Shown here in pieces: positions 35,210-44,166 of a stretch of DNA of 64,000 nucleotides. The notes beneath the pieces are model-generated. The model searched no databases. It had not been told where the DNA came from and saw only the letters and a program-made list of their open reading frames with translations. The translations under genes and the position numbers were made by a program. The stretch is from JARRNE01 sp963824085 (GTDB lineage: Bacteria; Pseudomonadota; Gammaproteobacteria; Chromatiales; Chromatiaceae): assembly GCA_963824085.1 (NCBI GenBank), contig CAWGNT010000024.1:124001-188000 (forward strand), given 5' to 3'. How positions within the stretch are numbered: position 1 is the stretch's first letter; each line of letters starts with the position of its first letter.

Positions 35210-35713
35210 ATGGACACACGTAAGATCTGCGTCCTCGGCGACTTTGCGACGGGCAAGACGAGCCTGGTCGCCCGCTTCGTGAATCACACCTTTTCCGAAA
35301 CCTATCACACGACGGTCGGTGTGAAGGTCGAGACCAAGGATGTCGTTCGCGACCAAAGTCCGGTACTTCGACTCGCGATCTGGGATGTGGCGGGCACCGG
35401 AACACCTACAGAGCTCTTTCTCCGTTACCTACGCGGGATGATGGGGTACCTCCTCGTGACCGACGGGACCCGCCTTGAGACGCTCGGTCGGGCGCTCGAG
35501 CTGCGGGCTGCCGTGGAATCACAGCTGCCGACGATCCCGCGCGTGCATCTGGTCAATAAGTCAGACCTGGGCGAGAGCCAGGAGATCGACGACGGGCGCA
35601 TCGCCCGCCTGGCAACAGGGGACGAGCGTTGGCTGCGCACGAGCGCCCGCACCGGGGCGAACGTGGAGCAGGCGTTCAACCTGCTGCTGGAGCAGATGGA
35701 GCGGGTGGGATGA
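35210..35713 (+). CDS. Ras-like small GTPase
   Basis: 167 residues, single domain. All G boxes are visible: P-loop GDFATGKTS (10-18), switch TTVG, G3 WDVAGT, G4 NKSD, and G5 TSAR. At the switch II position where Ras has Gln61 (DTAGQ), this protein has DVAGT, so intrinsic hydrolysis may be low or need a partner. Bacterial Ras/Rab-like GTPases of this type occur in a minority of genomes. Its stop overlaps the ATG of the next gene, a hybrid kinase, so the two are made together. Confidence 0.88.
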   Translation: MDTRKICVLGDFATGKTSLVARFVNHTFSETYHTTVGVKVETKDVVRDQSPVLRLAIWDVAGTGTPTELFLRYLRGMMGYLLVTDGTRLETLGRALELRAAVESQLPTIPRVHLVNKSDLGESQEIDDGRIARLATGDERWLRTSARTGANVEQAFNLLLEQMERVG

Positions 35714-37248
35714 ATCAGTCCTTTGCCGCGGCCCGCTATCTGCGCAAGATTCTGGCTGACCAGCTCAGGCCCTTCTTTGTGCTGCTCGACGACGATTTTC
35801 GGGTCGTCCAGCTCAATGGGGACGCCGCCAACTATGGGTACGGTGATCTGACGCCGGGCGCGGATTGTCGTGACCACATGCCCTTCTTGATTGGCCTCGC
35901 CGTGGGAGAGGCGATCCACCTGCCGTTGGTGGAGACCGCCAGCGGCCGCGCCGCGGACCTGCTCTTCGCCCCGATGGGGAGCGGCCAGGGAGTGCTGCTG
36001 ACAGACTCGACCCGCGAGCATGCGGCCCGCCGGCATGCCCAGCAGGACGCCAACGAGGTCCGCCTGCAGCACAAGGAGCAGCAGAAGCTCTTGGATGGAC
36101 TGCGGCAGGCGCGCGACGAGCTCGAGGTCATGCACAACCAGGCAGCAGAGGCCGGCCTGATGAAGAGCCGCTTCATTGCGGGTCTTTCCCATGAGTTTCG
36201 CACGCCCCTCGCGGCCATCCTCGGTCACGTGGCCCTGCTCATGGACATCAAACGCGAGGGTGATGTATCCGCGGGCGAGAGTGCTCAGCTGATCGAATCC
36301 AACGCGAACCATCTCCTTTCTTTGGTCGACAATGTTCTCGATCAGGCGAGTCTGGAGATGGGCCAGCTTAGCCTGCATCCGGTCCCTATGCGCTTGAGCG
36401 CCTTCTGCGGCGAGATGCAGGCCATGTTCGAGCCTCTCGCAGCGGCGCAGGGCCTGGAATTTCGCTTTCATCGGCGCGGCAATCCTCACGAATGGATCGA
36501 GATCGACGCCACCCGGCTGCGTCAGGTGGTGATCAATCTGATCGGCAATGCCATCAAGTACACGGAGCGCGGGTTCGTCGCGTTTATCCTCAGCTGGGAG
36601 CAAGGCCGTCTCGAGGTAACGGTCAGCGACACCGGCCCTGGCGTGCCCGAGGCGGCGCGCCAGCGCATCTTTCTGCCATTCCAGCGTGCGGAGGACGCAC
36701 GCGGCAAGCGCGGCGCCGGTCTGGGTCTTGCCATCAGTGCCCAGCTCGTGGAGTTGATGGGCGGCACCCTCAGGCTCGACGATCGTCCGGGCGGGGGGTC
36801 TGTCTTCGGCTTTCGCGTTCCGGCCGCTCAGATCGAGGTCGCCACCCCGAGCACTGGCTCCGAAGGCGGTTCCGGGCTTCGGGTGCTACTGGTGGACGAC
36901 AGCGACGACATCCGCGCACTTTATGCGCGCCTGTTGAGGAAGGCAGGTTTCGTTGTCGACACCGCAGCGGACGAGCCCGAGGCATGGAGCCGCTTCGAGG
37001 CTGGCCGGCCGGACGTGGCCATTGTCGACCTCTATCTCAACGAGTGGGAGGGGACCGGTTTGGTCCGGCGCCTGCGGGCGCGCGGGTTCGCTGGAGGTAT
37101 CGTCAGCTGGTCGGCGTCGTCTCTGCGGGAGGACCGGCAGCGAGTATTCGATGCGGGTGCCGATACATTCATGGTCAAACCGGTGGAGGTATCGGTGTTG
37201 TGTGCAACCCTGGTCGACGTCGCACGTTTGCGGGCACGCGCGGCTTAA
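35710..37248 (+). CDS. Hybrid sensor histidine kinase/response regulator
   Basis: 512 residues, starting at the ATG inside the GTPase stop (ATGA overlap). Residues 20-100 form a PAS-like sensor (FFVLLDDDFRVVQLNGD), 105-150 a coiled coil, then HisKA with phospho-His about 161 in LSHEFRTPLAA, and HATPase with NLIGNAIKYTERG, DTGPGVP and GAGLGLAIS. The C-terminal receiver (about 395-512) has VLLVDDSDD, phospho-Asp in VAIVDLYL, and the VKPVE lysine. No membrane segment is seen, so it is cytosolic. The GTPase may set its activity. Confidence 0.9.
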   Translation: MNQSFAAARYLRKILADQLRPFFVLLDDDFRVVQLNGDAANYGYGDLTPGADCRDHMPFLIGLAVGEAIHLPLVETASGRAADLLFAPMGSGQGVLLTDSTREHAARRHAQQDANEVRLQHKEQQKLLDGLRQARDELEVMHNQAAEAGLMKSRFIAGLSHEFRTPLAAILGHVALLMDIKREGDVSAGESAQLIESNANHLLSLVDNVLDQASLEMGQLSLHPVPMRLSAFCGEMQAMFEPLAAAQGLEFRFHRRGNPHEWIEIDATRLRQVVINLIGNAIKYTERGFVAFILSWEQGRLEVTVSDTGPGVPEAARQRIFLPFQRAEDARGKRGAGLGLAISAQLVELMGGTLRLDDRPGGGSVFGFRVPAAQIEVATPSTGSEGGSGLRVLLVDDSDDIRALYARLLRKAGFVVDTAADEPEAWSRFEAGRPDVAIVDLYLNEWEGTGLVRRLRARGFAGGIVSWSASSLREDRQRVFDAGADTFMVKPVEVSVLCATLVDVARLRARAA

Positions 37249-37348
37249 GGCGGTGACCCGTTGAGCGCATTGCCTGCTTCGATGGGGACGGCGCCGTGCT
37301 CCCCGTTGGGGCACCAGCAAACCGCGGTGTCGGCAGCGGGCCGACGGA

Positions 37349-37903
37349 TCATTCGAAGAGATTCTCGAACGCCCGCGCGAGCTGCTTGTAAGCGTCCCAC
37401 CCGTCCTTATCCATCACCTGATCGATAACCCAGCGGTTCTCTTCCTCCTTGCCCATGATGCACTGGATCTCGTACCCGAGGTGGCGCAGGAAGGGGTAGC
37501 TCGGACCTTCCTCCGTCAGCTGGAGCTCCGCGTACTCACCGGAGCGCGTGTTCAGCAGCTCGATGAAGGGACGCCCGTAGTCGCCGGGACCAAGCAGGTC
37601 TTGGCTGTTGTCCTGCACGTGCTCGATCGCCTTGCGTGCGAGATTGGTGATCAGGGAGCGCCGATCTTCGTCGCTCAGTATCCCATGTGCTAGGCGGTCG
37701 GCGACCTGGATCAGGAAGACCAGATACTCCTGGATCACGGCCAGACGCTGAGCGTCGCTGTTGTAAACAAAGCGTTCGCAGTGCAGGTTAATCGCCTTTT
37801 CCATGGAGACGCGCCATGCGATGAAGGCCAGGGCGCTTGCGATCTCGGGCAAAGACCGATCTGCCTCGTCGTTCCACCAGTGACTCTTGATTCTCAGTGC
37901 CAC
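37349..37903 (-). CDS. Conserved protein of unknown function
   Basis: About 184 residues, mostly helical, acidic, with no signal peptide or membrane helix. The GTG at 37903 has AGAGG 8 bases upstream; a GTG at 37912 overlaps that site. I do not recognise the family. Features are a Trp-rich start (KSHWWNDEADRSLPE) and a C-terminal YEIQCIMGKEEENRWV. It is divergent from the Sfum_1244 gene with a palindrome between them. Confidence 0.6.
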   Translation of the reverse strand: MALRIKSHWWNDEADRSLPEIASALAFIAWRVSMEKAINLHCERFVYNSDAQRLAVIQEYLVFLIQVADRLAHGILSDEDRRSLITNLARKAIEHVQDNSQDLLGPGDYGRPFIELLNTRSGEYAELQLTEEGPSYPFLRHLGYEIQCIMGKEEENRWVIDQVMDKDGWDAYKQLARAFENLFE

Positions 37904-37974
37904 GCGATACACCTCTGTGTCTAGAGCCGGTCTTGGAGCCCGCCGGGGCCCGACCAGTCCTCGATAAAAGCCTA

Positions 37975-37986
37975 CTAGTATACTAG
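37975..37986. promoter_or_regulatory. Palindrome in a divergent intergenic region
   Basis: Perfect 12-bp palindrome CTAGTATACTAG, AT-rich in a GC-rich window, midway between the unknown minus-strand gene and the Sfum_1244 gene. A possible operator or overlapping -10 region. Confidence 0.35.
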
Positions 37987-38035
37987 GGAAAGTCTGTGGC
38001 GTTTAAGGTCCCACCTGACCCAGCGGATGCAAACG

Positions 38036-39082
38036 ATGAATGATCGGGCGATTCATGACTTAGCGCATGCGGTCCAACACAACTGCCATATCTCCGACGC
38101 GCGCCATGGCGCGGACTATTCTCTCTGCGTCTATCTCATGAAGATGCGGGAGTACTACCGTTGGGAAAAGGGTCTCCCGTACGGTGCTGCGCTCGCCAAG
38201 GACCATGTCGGAAGCTGGCTGCAGGCCCGTGAGCAGCTGTGGGAGGAGCTTGCAGACGCGGAGCTGGCCCCCATCGAGATCGATTCCGATCACTTTGATC
38301 CGTTTGATGCCGATGGGATCAACGCGCGCCTCGAGCCTCACGGGCTTGTCTACAGTGGAGGATTGGGTAGCCAGGGGAAGCCCCACTTCTTTCTCGGCGA
38401 CCTCGAGCAGCGGCACTCCACGGGGGATTACAGCGTCTTCGTGGTGGCGGGGGAGTATGCTCGGGACCTGACGGCGCCGCCCGCAATGACGCTCGGACAG
38501 ACCATCTTCCTGCGACGGCAGTCCCTGCGGCGGCTGCTGTGGGAGAAGCTCGAGAGTTGGCGTTGGAGCCGTCCCGACAATGCACTCGGACGCGCGTTCG
38601 CTTGCTATGACTTCGAGAACGCGCTCGACGAGTCGCTGGACGCGATGGCCGATCGCGAGATCGATTCCGTGCTGCTGCACGAGCAGGGCGAATACGAGGC
38701 GGGCGTGCGCCTCGGGGACGGCTGGAACGAGATGCTCATGGGTCTCCTCTACACGCCCGCCGAGCTCATGGCACGCGCGGTGCGCGACCATCTCGCCGAT
38801 TGCCTGATCACCCTGCCGACCCTCGCGGCAGAGGGCGACGATGCCTCGTTGCACTTCTATATGGGTAATCTTACCCACATGCGAAAGGAAATCTTCCCCA
38901 GTCTGCAACACGCCTATGAAGGGTGGGGCCGCACAGACGAGCGGCAGCCGATCCTTGCGGTCGCGGAGGCCGGGCGCTCCCACTGGGAGCAGCTTGCGCA
39001 GGCGATGATCGAGATCCATCAGGAGGCGCCGAGCGAGGCTCCCGGGCGGATCCAGTCGCTGGTAGGCGACAGCCATTTGTGA
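38036..39082 (+). CDS. Sfum_1244 family protein
   Basis: 348 residues. The opening AVQHNCHISDARHGADYSLC and LMKMREYYRWEKGLPYGA, with later LVYSGGLGSQGKPHFFLGDL and LMARAVRDHLADCL, match the Sfum_1244 family as I know it. Its function is not established. No signal peptide or membrane segment is visible. The His and Cys in NCHISDARH are a possible metal site (inference). The ATG at 38036 is preferred over that at 38027. Confidence 0.8.
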   Translation: MNDRAIHDLAHAVQHNCHISDARHGADYSLCVYLMKMREYYRWEKGLPYGAALAKDHVGSWLQAREQLWEELADAELAPIEIDSDHFDPFDADGINARLEPHGLVYSGGLGSQGKPHFFLGDLEQRHSTGDYSVFVVAGEYARDLTAPPAMTLGQTIFLRRQSLRRLLWEKLESWRWSRPDNALGRAFACYDFENALDESLDAMADREIDSVLLHEQGEYEAGVRLGDGWNEMLMGLLYTPAELMARAVRDHLADCLITLPTLAAEGDDASLHFYMGNLTHMRKEIFPSLQHAYEGWGRTDERQPILAVAEAGRSHWEQLAQAMIEIHQEAPSEAPGRIQSLVGDSHL

Positions 39083-39206
39083 GCCTGTCTCTCGTCGTGT
39101 GGCTTACGAATGCGGGCAAGGTCTTCCATTCGGGCGGACGCCGTTGACCACGGCGCCGGGGCACGGACAATAGCTCATCTTGGGAAGACTGCAGGAGCCG
39201 AAAGCT

Positions 39207-39818
39207 ATGACAGCGGCCACTGAGCGCGTTCTGACGCCTCTATCGACAATCCGGGAAGTGAAACCTGGAAGCTTCATCTTCGAGCGGCCGCAGGCATTAC
39301 CTCCGGCCTTCTGCGATGCGGTGATCGACCGCTTCGAGGCCAATCCGGAGCAGCAATACGAAGGGAGGATCGGCCAGATCCGATCCAAGGACCGCAGCAT
39401 CAAGCGAACCACGGACCTGGTTGTGAGCAACAAGACGGACTGGAAGGACGTAGACGAGATGCTCTTCCGATCCCTCGCTGCAGCCATGCGCGAGCTCCGC
39501 GAGACCTTTCCGTACTTCAAGGGGCCCTTCAAGGACGTCGGATACCAGGTGCAGCGCTACGAGCCTGGCGAGTTCTACCACTGGCACATCGACGGGGGAA
39601 GTCACGAGCTCAGCCAGCGGCAGCTCGTCGCCCTCTGGTACCTCAACGACGTCGAAGGGCCTGGCGGCGAGACCCAGTTTCTTTATCAGGACGCGAGCGT
39701 CAAACCGCGTAAGGGCAAGCTGATCCTCTTTCCCCCATTCTGGACCCACGAGCACCGCGCCGTGGAGCTGAAGGCGGGCCTGAAGTACATCGCCACGACA
39801 TGGGTCGTGTTCGGCTGA
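39207..39818 (+). CDS. 2OG-Fe(II) oxygenase, prolyl 4-hydroxylase-like
   Basis: 203 residues. The double-stranded beta-helix iron motif is HWHID (with HxD) and a distal His in WTHEHRAVEL, plus a 2OG-binding region KYIATTWV. This resembles the P4H superfamily (2OG-FeII_Oxy_3). The substrate is unknown. GGAG precedes the ATG at 39207. A GTG-initiated receiver-like gene follows after 15 bases, probably in one operon. Confidence 0.8.
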   Translation: MTAATERVLTPLSTIREVKPGSFIFERPQALPPAFCDAVIDRFEANPEQQYEGRIGQIRSKDRSIKRTTDLVVSNKTDWKDVDEMLFRSLAAAMRELRETFPYFKGPFKDVGYQVQRYEPGEFYHWHIDGGSHELSQRQLVALWYLNDVEGPGGETQFLYQDASVKPRKGKLILFPPFWTHEHRAVELKAGLKYIATTWVVFG

Positions 39819-39833
39819 AGGCTGCGAGGCTGG

Positions 39834-40223
39834 GTGGACAGCATAAAACCCCTGCTCTTGGCCATCGTGGAGTTGGGGGGCTACCCGAATCTGGTGCCTC
39901 TCTACAAGCGGTTAGGCTTCGAAACGGAGATCGTGAGCTCTCAGCGGAAGGCTCAGGCCTTCCTGAAGAGGCGCATTCCCGACGTCATAGTCGCCGAGTA
40001 CAACTTCCAGTCCGATTTTCGAGATCGCACCAGCAACCTGGAGACGCTGATGGCGCGGCTGCAGAAGCACACTGAAGTCAAGGTCATCTGCTTTTACCAG
40101 ACCGAATTCCAGCACAAATTCGACGACCTGAGCTCTCGATTCCCTGTTTTCGAGGCGATAACGTTTCCGGTCGAGCTCGCGCGGGTGGAGTCGGCACTGC
40201 GGCGCGCACTGGCAGCGGACTGA
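39834..40223 (+). CDS. Degenerate receiver-like protein
   Basis: 129 residues with a GTG start. Alternating strands and helices fit a CheY-like fold. The normal phospho-Asp position reads VIVAEYNF (Glu instead of Asp), and the C-terminal Lys-Pro motif is FPVE, so phosphorylation by the usual chemistry is unlikely. It lies 15 bases after the oxygenase gene. Recognised by fold pattern only; no family name. Confidence 0.5.
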   Translation: MDSIKPLLLAIVELGGYPNLVPLYKRLGFETEIVSSQRKAQAFLKRRIPDVIVAEYNFQSDFRDRTSNLETLMARLQKHTEVKVICFYQTEFQHKFDDLSSRFPVFEAITFPVELARVESALRRALAAD

Positions 40224-40319
40224 CTGCTCTGGGGACGCAGCGCCGGTCCGATCAACCCGCCATCCGCCGGCGCCCGAAAACGCAAAAGGCAAGTGCGACC
40301 GGTTACGTTCAGCGCTTCC

Positions 40320-41288
40320 TCAGGAGCCTGCGAGCAGACCCCTGCAAGCGGCCGGCATGACGGGCTGCGGATGCGGCCGATGCGGTTTCTTCGATGGGGT
40401 TCTCGCCTCGTCGGTAAACCACCAGGCGAGCCCTTTGCCGCACCCGTCCCCAGCGGGAACGGAGGCCTGTTGGTCGCAGTTGGGACTGCCCGTGGGGCAC
40501 TTGATGCGGACATGGAAATGCGCCGCATGGCCCCACCAGGGCCGAAGCTTATGCAGCCACGCCCGGCTGCCGGTTTCGGACTCGCACAAGGCCCGCTTGA
40601 TCGCCGGGTTGACGAAGATGCGGTCGACCCGGGGGTCGTCGGCGGTGGTCTTGAGCAGGAAGCGCTGATCTGTGCCCCAGGCCGAGCTCAGGCTCAGACC
40701 GTCTCCCGCCACCATGGTAGGGGGATCGCTCCCGTCGGGATTGTCCCGGACCGCCGCCCGGGCCGAGGGTGCGAGCCGGAACCAGATGTCCACATCAAGT
40801 CCGTTCTGGTGGCTGCGGTGCGAGGAAGACATAAGACCGCCCCTCGGTTGGCTGAGGTCCCCAACCATCATGAGCTCGTTCGTGTGCCTGTCGAGCGCGG
40901 CGCCGAGATCGCGAATCAACCGCACCAGCGCCGGGTGCCCGTAGTAACGGTTGCGCTCGCGCCGAATGCTGACGTAACCGGGACCTTGCGCCGGCAAGGC
41001 AACGGCACCGCCCACGCAGCCATTCGCCGCTCCTCCGATGGCGGCTGCGGGCCCTGCGGAAGGAAGCTTGACCTTCGACCATGGGCTGGCATGGCCGGCG
41101 GGGAACGCGAGCAGCAGGCATGCCGCGAGCCAGAGAGCGTGGGACGTCCATGAGGCGAAGGCGCCGCCCTTACTGTTGGCCTCGGGCTTCCCTCCCGGGC
41201 CTGCGTCGTTGCGAGTCCGGCTGGCCTCTGATGGGGGCGCCTTTCCGGCGATCGATTCCGAATCGACCGGAGTCTGCTTCCTGTTCAT
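40320..41288 (-). CDS. mepA: MepA-like penicillin-insensitive murein endopeptidase
   Basis: 322 residues. AGGAGG lies 6 bases before the ATG. A charged N terminus and one hydrophobic segment (about 50-67) direct export. The LAS-type zinc peptidase motif appears as SSHRSHQNGLDVDIWF and, near the end, WWGHAAHFHVRI. GHPALVRLIRDLG is also MepA-like. It cuts D-Ala-meso-DAP crosslinks in peptidoglycan. The C terminus carries an extra Lys/Pro/His-rich tail. Confidence 0.9.
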   Translation of the reverse strand: MNRKQTPVDSESIAGKAPPSEASRTRNDAGPGGKPEANSKGGAFASWTSHALWLAACLLLAFPAGHASPWSKVKLPSAGPAAAIGGAANGCVGGAVALPAQGPGYVSIRRERNRYYGHPALVRLIRDLGAALDRHTNELMMVGDLSQPRGGLMSSSHRSHQNGLDVDIWFRLAPSARAAVRDNPDGSDPPTMVAGDGLSLSSAWGTDQRFLLKTTADDPRVDRIFVNPAIKRALCESETGSRAWLHKLRPWWGHAAHFHVRIKCPTGSPNCDQQASVPAGDGCGKGLAWWFTDEARTPSKKPHRPHPQPVMPAACRGLLAGS

Positions 41289-41421
41289 CTACGTCCTCCT
41301 GAGGTTGTCCGGTAGGTGGAGCCCGCGCGTCAGGCGAAAGTCTAGCATTGACTTTTTGTTACTGCTGTTTCCTCCGCTTCTCAGCGAGCTTTGCTTCGCC
41401 GGCTTCAGGGTGCTCCCGCTC

Positions 41422-43209
41422 TCAGAATGGCCACACCAAGGGCACGACCGCGACCGTGACGGCGGCGACTATCAGCGTGAGCGGCACCCCTACCCGCAGG
41501 AAGTCCGAGAACCGATAGCCGCCCACGTTGAAGACCATCAAATTGGTCTGGTAGCCGATGGGGGTAGCGAAGCTCGCCGAGGCTCCGATCATGAGGGCGA
41601 CCACGAAGGGAGTCGGGTCCACACCCATGCCTTGAGCGGCCTGCAGGGCAATTGGAAACACCAGGACGGCAGCCACGTTATTGGTTGCCAGGGAGGTGAG
41701 GAGGGCGGTGGCGAGGAAGAGCAGGGCCAGGGTCAGCCAGGGGCTGCCGCCGGCGAGTCCAACCATGCCGCCCGCGAGCAGACTTGCGGCACCCGTCTTC
41801 TCGAGTGCGGCACCGATCCCAAAGGACGTGGCGATGACCACCAGGATCTGCCAGTCCGGGGCGCGCCGCGCCGTGCGTCCGTCTGTGCAGCGGGTGATGA
41901 TCATGAGACCCGCTGCCAACAGGGCGGCCTCCAGCATGCTGAGCCAGCCCAGGGTCACCGCGACCACCATGCTGCCGACGATCGTCAAAGCGACGGGTGC
42001 CCGGTCGTGGTTGAGGGGGTGGGAGTCCCCGAGCTGGCTGACCAGCAGGAAGTCGCGTGAGTTGCGTTGCTGCTCCACGAATGACGGACGGCATTCGAGC
42101 AAAAGGGTGTCGCCGGCTCGGAGCTCGATGTCGCCGATCTTGCGTTTGACGCGCTCGCCATTGCGGTTCAATGCGATGATGACGGCGTTGTACCGGGTCC
42201 GGAAGCGGCCTTCACGTACCGTCTTGCCGATCAGGGGGCACTTGTCGGAGAGTACCGCCTCCACGAAGCAGCGGTCCTGGCGGGGGCCGCCGAGCTTGAA
42301 TACCTGGTCCGTGGCGGGGACCAGGCCGCGGATGCGCTGCAGGTCCACCACCGAGTCCAGTATTCCGGCGAACACCAGCCGGTCGCCTGTCTGCAGCACT
42401 TCGTGCGACGACACGGCGGGGATGATTTGGCCGGCGCGGTCGATCTCGATGAGGAAGAGACCTGGAAGCTGGCGTAGCCCCGCCTCCTCTACGCTCTTGC
42501 CTGCCAGCGGGCTGTCACGCTGCACGAGCATCTCTGCCGTGTACTGACGAACGTCTTCGTAGCTCGCGATGGCCGATGCCCGGCGCGGCAGCAGCCAGCG
42601 GCCGGCGGTGAGCATGTACACGATGCACACGGCCACCACCGGCAGCCCCACCCAGGCGAGCTCGAACAAGGCGAAGCCGGACGCCTGCGTTTGGGACGTG
42701 TAGAGACCGTTGACCACGAGATTGGTGCTGGTCCCGATCAGGGTGCAGGTGCCGCCTGCGATACTCGCGTAGCTCAACGGAATCATGAGCTGGGACAGCT
42801 CCAGCCGATGGCGTTTCGCCCAGTCCTGGACCGCGGGGATGAAGATGGCCACGACAGGGGTGTTGTTCAGAAAGGCGCTCAACGCTGCCACTGGTGCCAT
42901 GAGGCGAATTTGCGCGTGACGGGGCGAGCGCGGCCGTCCGAGCAATGACTGGACGATCCAGCCCACGGCCCCGGTCTCGGTGAGACCGGAGACGACCACG
43001 TAGAGGACCGCTACGGTGAGCATGCCCTCGTTGGAAAAGCCGGCCAGGGCCTCACGGGGGGTGATGACTCCGAACAGCAGAAGGATCGTGAGACCTGCAG
43101 ACGTCACGATATCTGGCGCCGCCCGTCCAAGGGCAAACATGGCAAAGCAGAAGACGACCACCGCGAGGCTGAACCAACCGTGCCAGTCGAGGGACGTAAG
43201 TGCGTTCAA
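41422..43209 (-). CDS. SLC13-type anion permease with TrkA-C (RCK_C) domains
   Basis: 595 residues. About eleven membrane helices split around a cytoplasmic region (about 200-400) that holds two TrkA-C-like domains (ETGDRLVFAG, RAGDTLLLEC). The transporter motifs LSAFLNNTPVVAIFIP and LATNNVAAVLVFP are the paired SNT-like motifs of the SLC13/DASS family. This architecture is common in putative sulfate or other anion permeases. The substrate is not determinable here. Confidence 0.85.
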   Translation of the reverse strand: MNALTSLDWHGWFSLAVVVFCFAMFALGRAAPDIVTSAGLTILLLFGVITPREALAGFSNEGMLTVAVLYVVVSGLTETGAVGWIVQSLLGRPRSPRHAQIRLMAPVAALSAFLNNTPVVAIFIPAVQDWAKRHRLELSQLMIPLSYASIAGGTCTLIGTSTNLVVNGLYTSQTQASGFALFELAWVGLPVVAVCIVYMLTAGRWLLPRRASAIASYEDVRQYTAEMLVQRDSPLAGKSVEEAGLRQLPGLFLIEIDRAGQIIPAVSSHEVLQTGDRLVFAGILDSVVDLQRIRGLVPATDQVFKLGGPRQDRCFVEAVLSDKCPLIGKTVREGRFRTRYNAVIIALNRNGERVKRKIGDIELRAGDTLLLECRPSFVEQQRNSRDFLLVSQLGDSHPLNHDRAPVALTIVGSMVVAVTLGWLSMLEAALLAAGLMIITRCTDGRTARRAPDWQILVVIATSFGIGAALEKTGAASLLAGGMVGLAGGSPWLTLALLFLATALLTSLATNNVAAVLVFPIALQAAQGMGVDPTPFVVALMIGASASFATPIGYQTNLMVFNVGGYRFSDFLRVGVPLTLIVAAVTVAVVPLVWPF

Positions 43210-43362
43210 CTGCTCACACGCGGCGGGAGGATCGGGACAGGCCGATCAAACCGGGGTGCCAAGCCGGCGGGTGATGTCGCGGATCTGCCGCCCTGGTGGG
43301 CAGAGGTCGGGTCCGCGCTGCACGGGGATCCGCGCCTGCGGCCAAGGGGCTCGGCCACGGCC

Positions 43363-43944
43363 TCAATGAGGGCTGCGCTGCAGCGTTTCGAAACGGTCCC
43401 GAAATACCTCCTGGCGCAGCCGCTCCGCTTCGTCCTTGTCCCCGATCACGGCCGAGTCCTTCCACTCGCCTGTGCCGTGGTCGAAGACCGAGAAGCGATA
43501 GCCCTTGCCGACCTTGAAGACCTTGGTGACGTCATTGCCCGCTTGCTCCATCGCCGCCAGCTTGCTGAGACCCTTCGGCATCGGCGCCTCGGCCCGCGGC
43601 GCATCCGCCCGCTGGGGGGTATCGCGGAAGGTGAAGGTCGTATTCTGTATCTCGCCGTGGATATCGATCTCCACCGCGTCGACCTCGGGCAGCCGGCTCA
43701 AGATGTAGCCGGCCATCAGGACGCCTGTCTTGTGGTTTTGGTTCTCGAGAGCGGTCAGCAGCTTGTCCGCAGCGATTTGACAGCGTTGCAGCCGGTCCGG
43801 GTTCTGGACCCACTCGCGGCTCATTTGCCAGCCGTTGTCCATGTCACGGTCCAGCTTGGCGAAGATCTCCTCACCCTGATCGACTACCGCGTCGGGTACG
43901 TTCAGCGTGTATTCCTGGTCGTCGATGATCGCTTTGAGAATCAT
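43363..43944 (-). CDS. Conserved protein of unknown function
   Basis: 193 residues with a good GAAAGGGGG site before the ATG. N-terminal MILKAIIDDQEYTLNVPDAV is beta-rich, the centre helical (KLLTALENQNHKTGVLMAGY), and a linker leads to a C-terminal region with FKVGKGYRFSVFDHG. No signal or membrane segment. I do not recognise the family. Confidence 0.6.
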   Translation of the reverse strand: MILKAIIDDQEYTLNVPDAVVDQGEEIFAKLDRDMDNGWQMSREWVQNPDRLQRCQIAADKLLTALENQNHKTGVLMAGYILSRLPEVDAVEIDIHGEIQNTTFTFRDTPQRADAPRAEAPMPKGLSKLAAMEQAGNDVTKVFKVGKGYRFSVFDHGTGEWKDSAVIGDKDEAERLRQEVFRDRFETLQRSPH

Positions 43945-44166
43945 CCTGGCCCCCTTTCTTTGCCGATGTCAGCGCGACATTCTAGCAAACCGGTCCCGGC
44001 GCTCGCTCCGGCGAACGACCGCACGGCCGACGCCGATCCCCCACACATATACCGTGGTGATTAGCACCATGTATATGCCCTTCGCACTTGCTTTGTCGGC
44101 TATGCGGCCCCAGAAGTCACGAACCGAAAGAGCCATGTGTATTGGGCATAAATCGGAAGGATTGCG

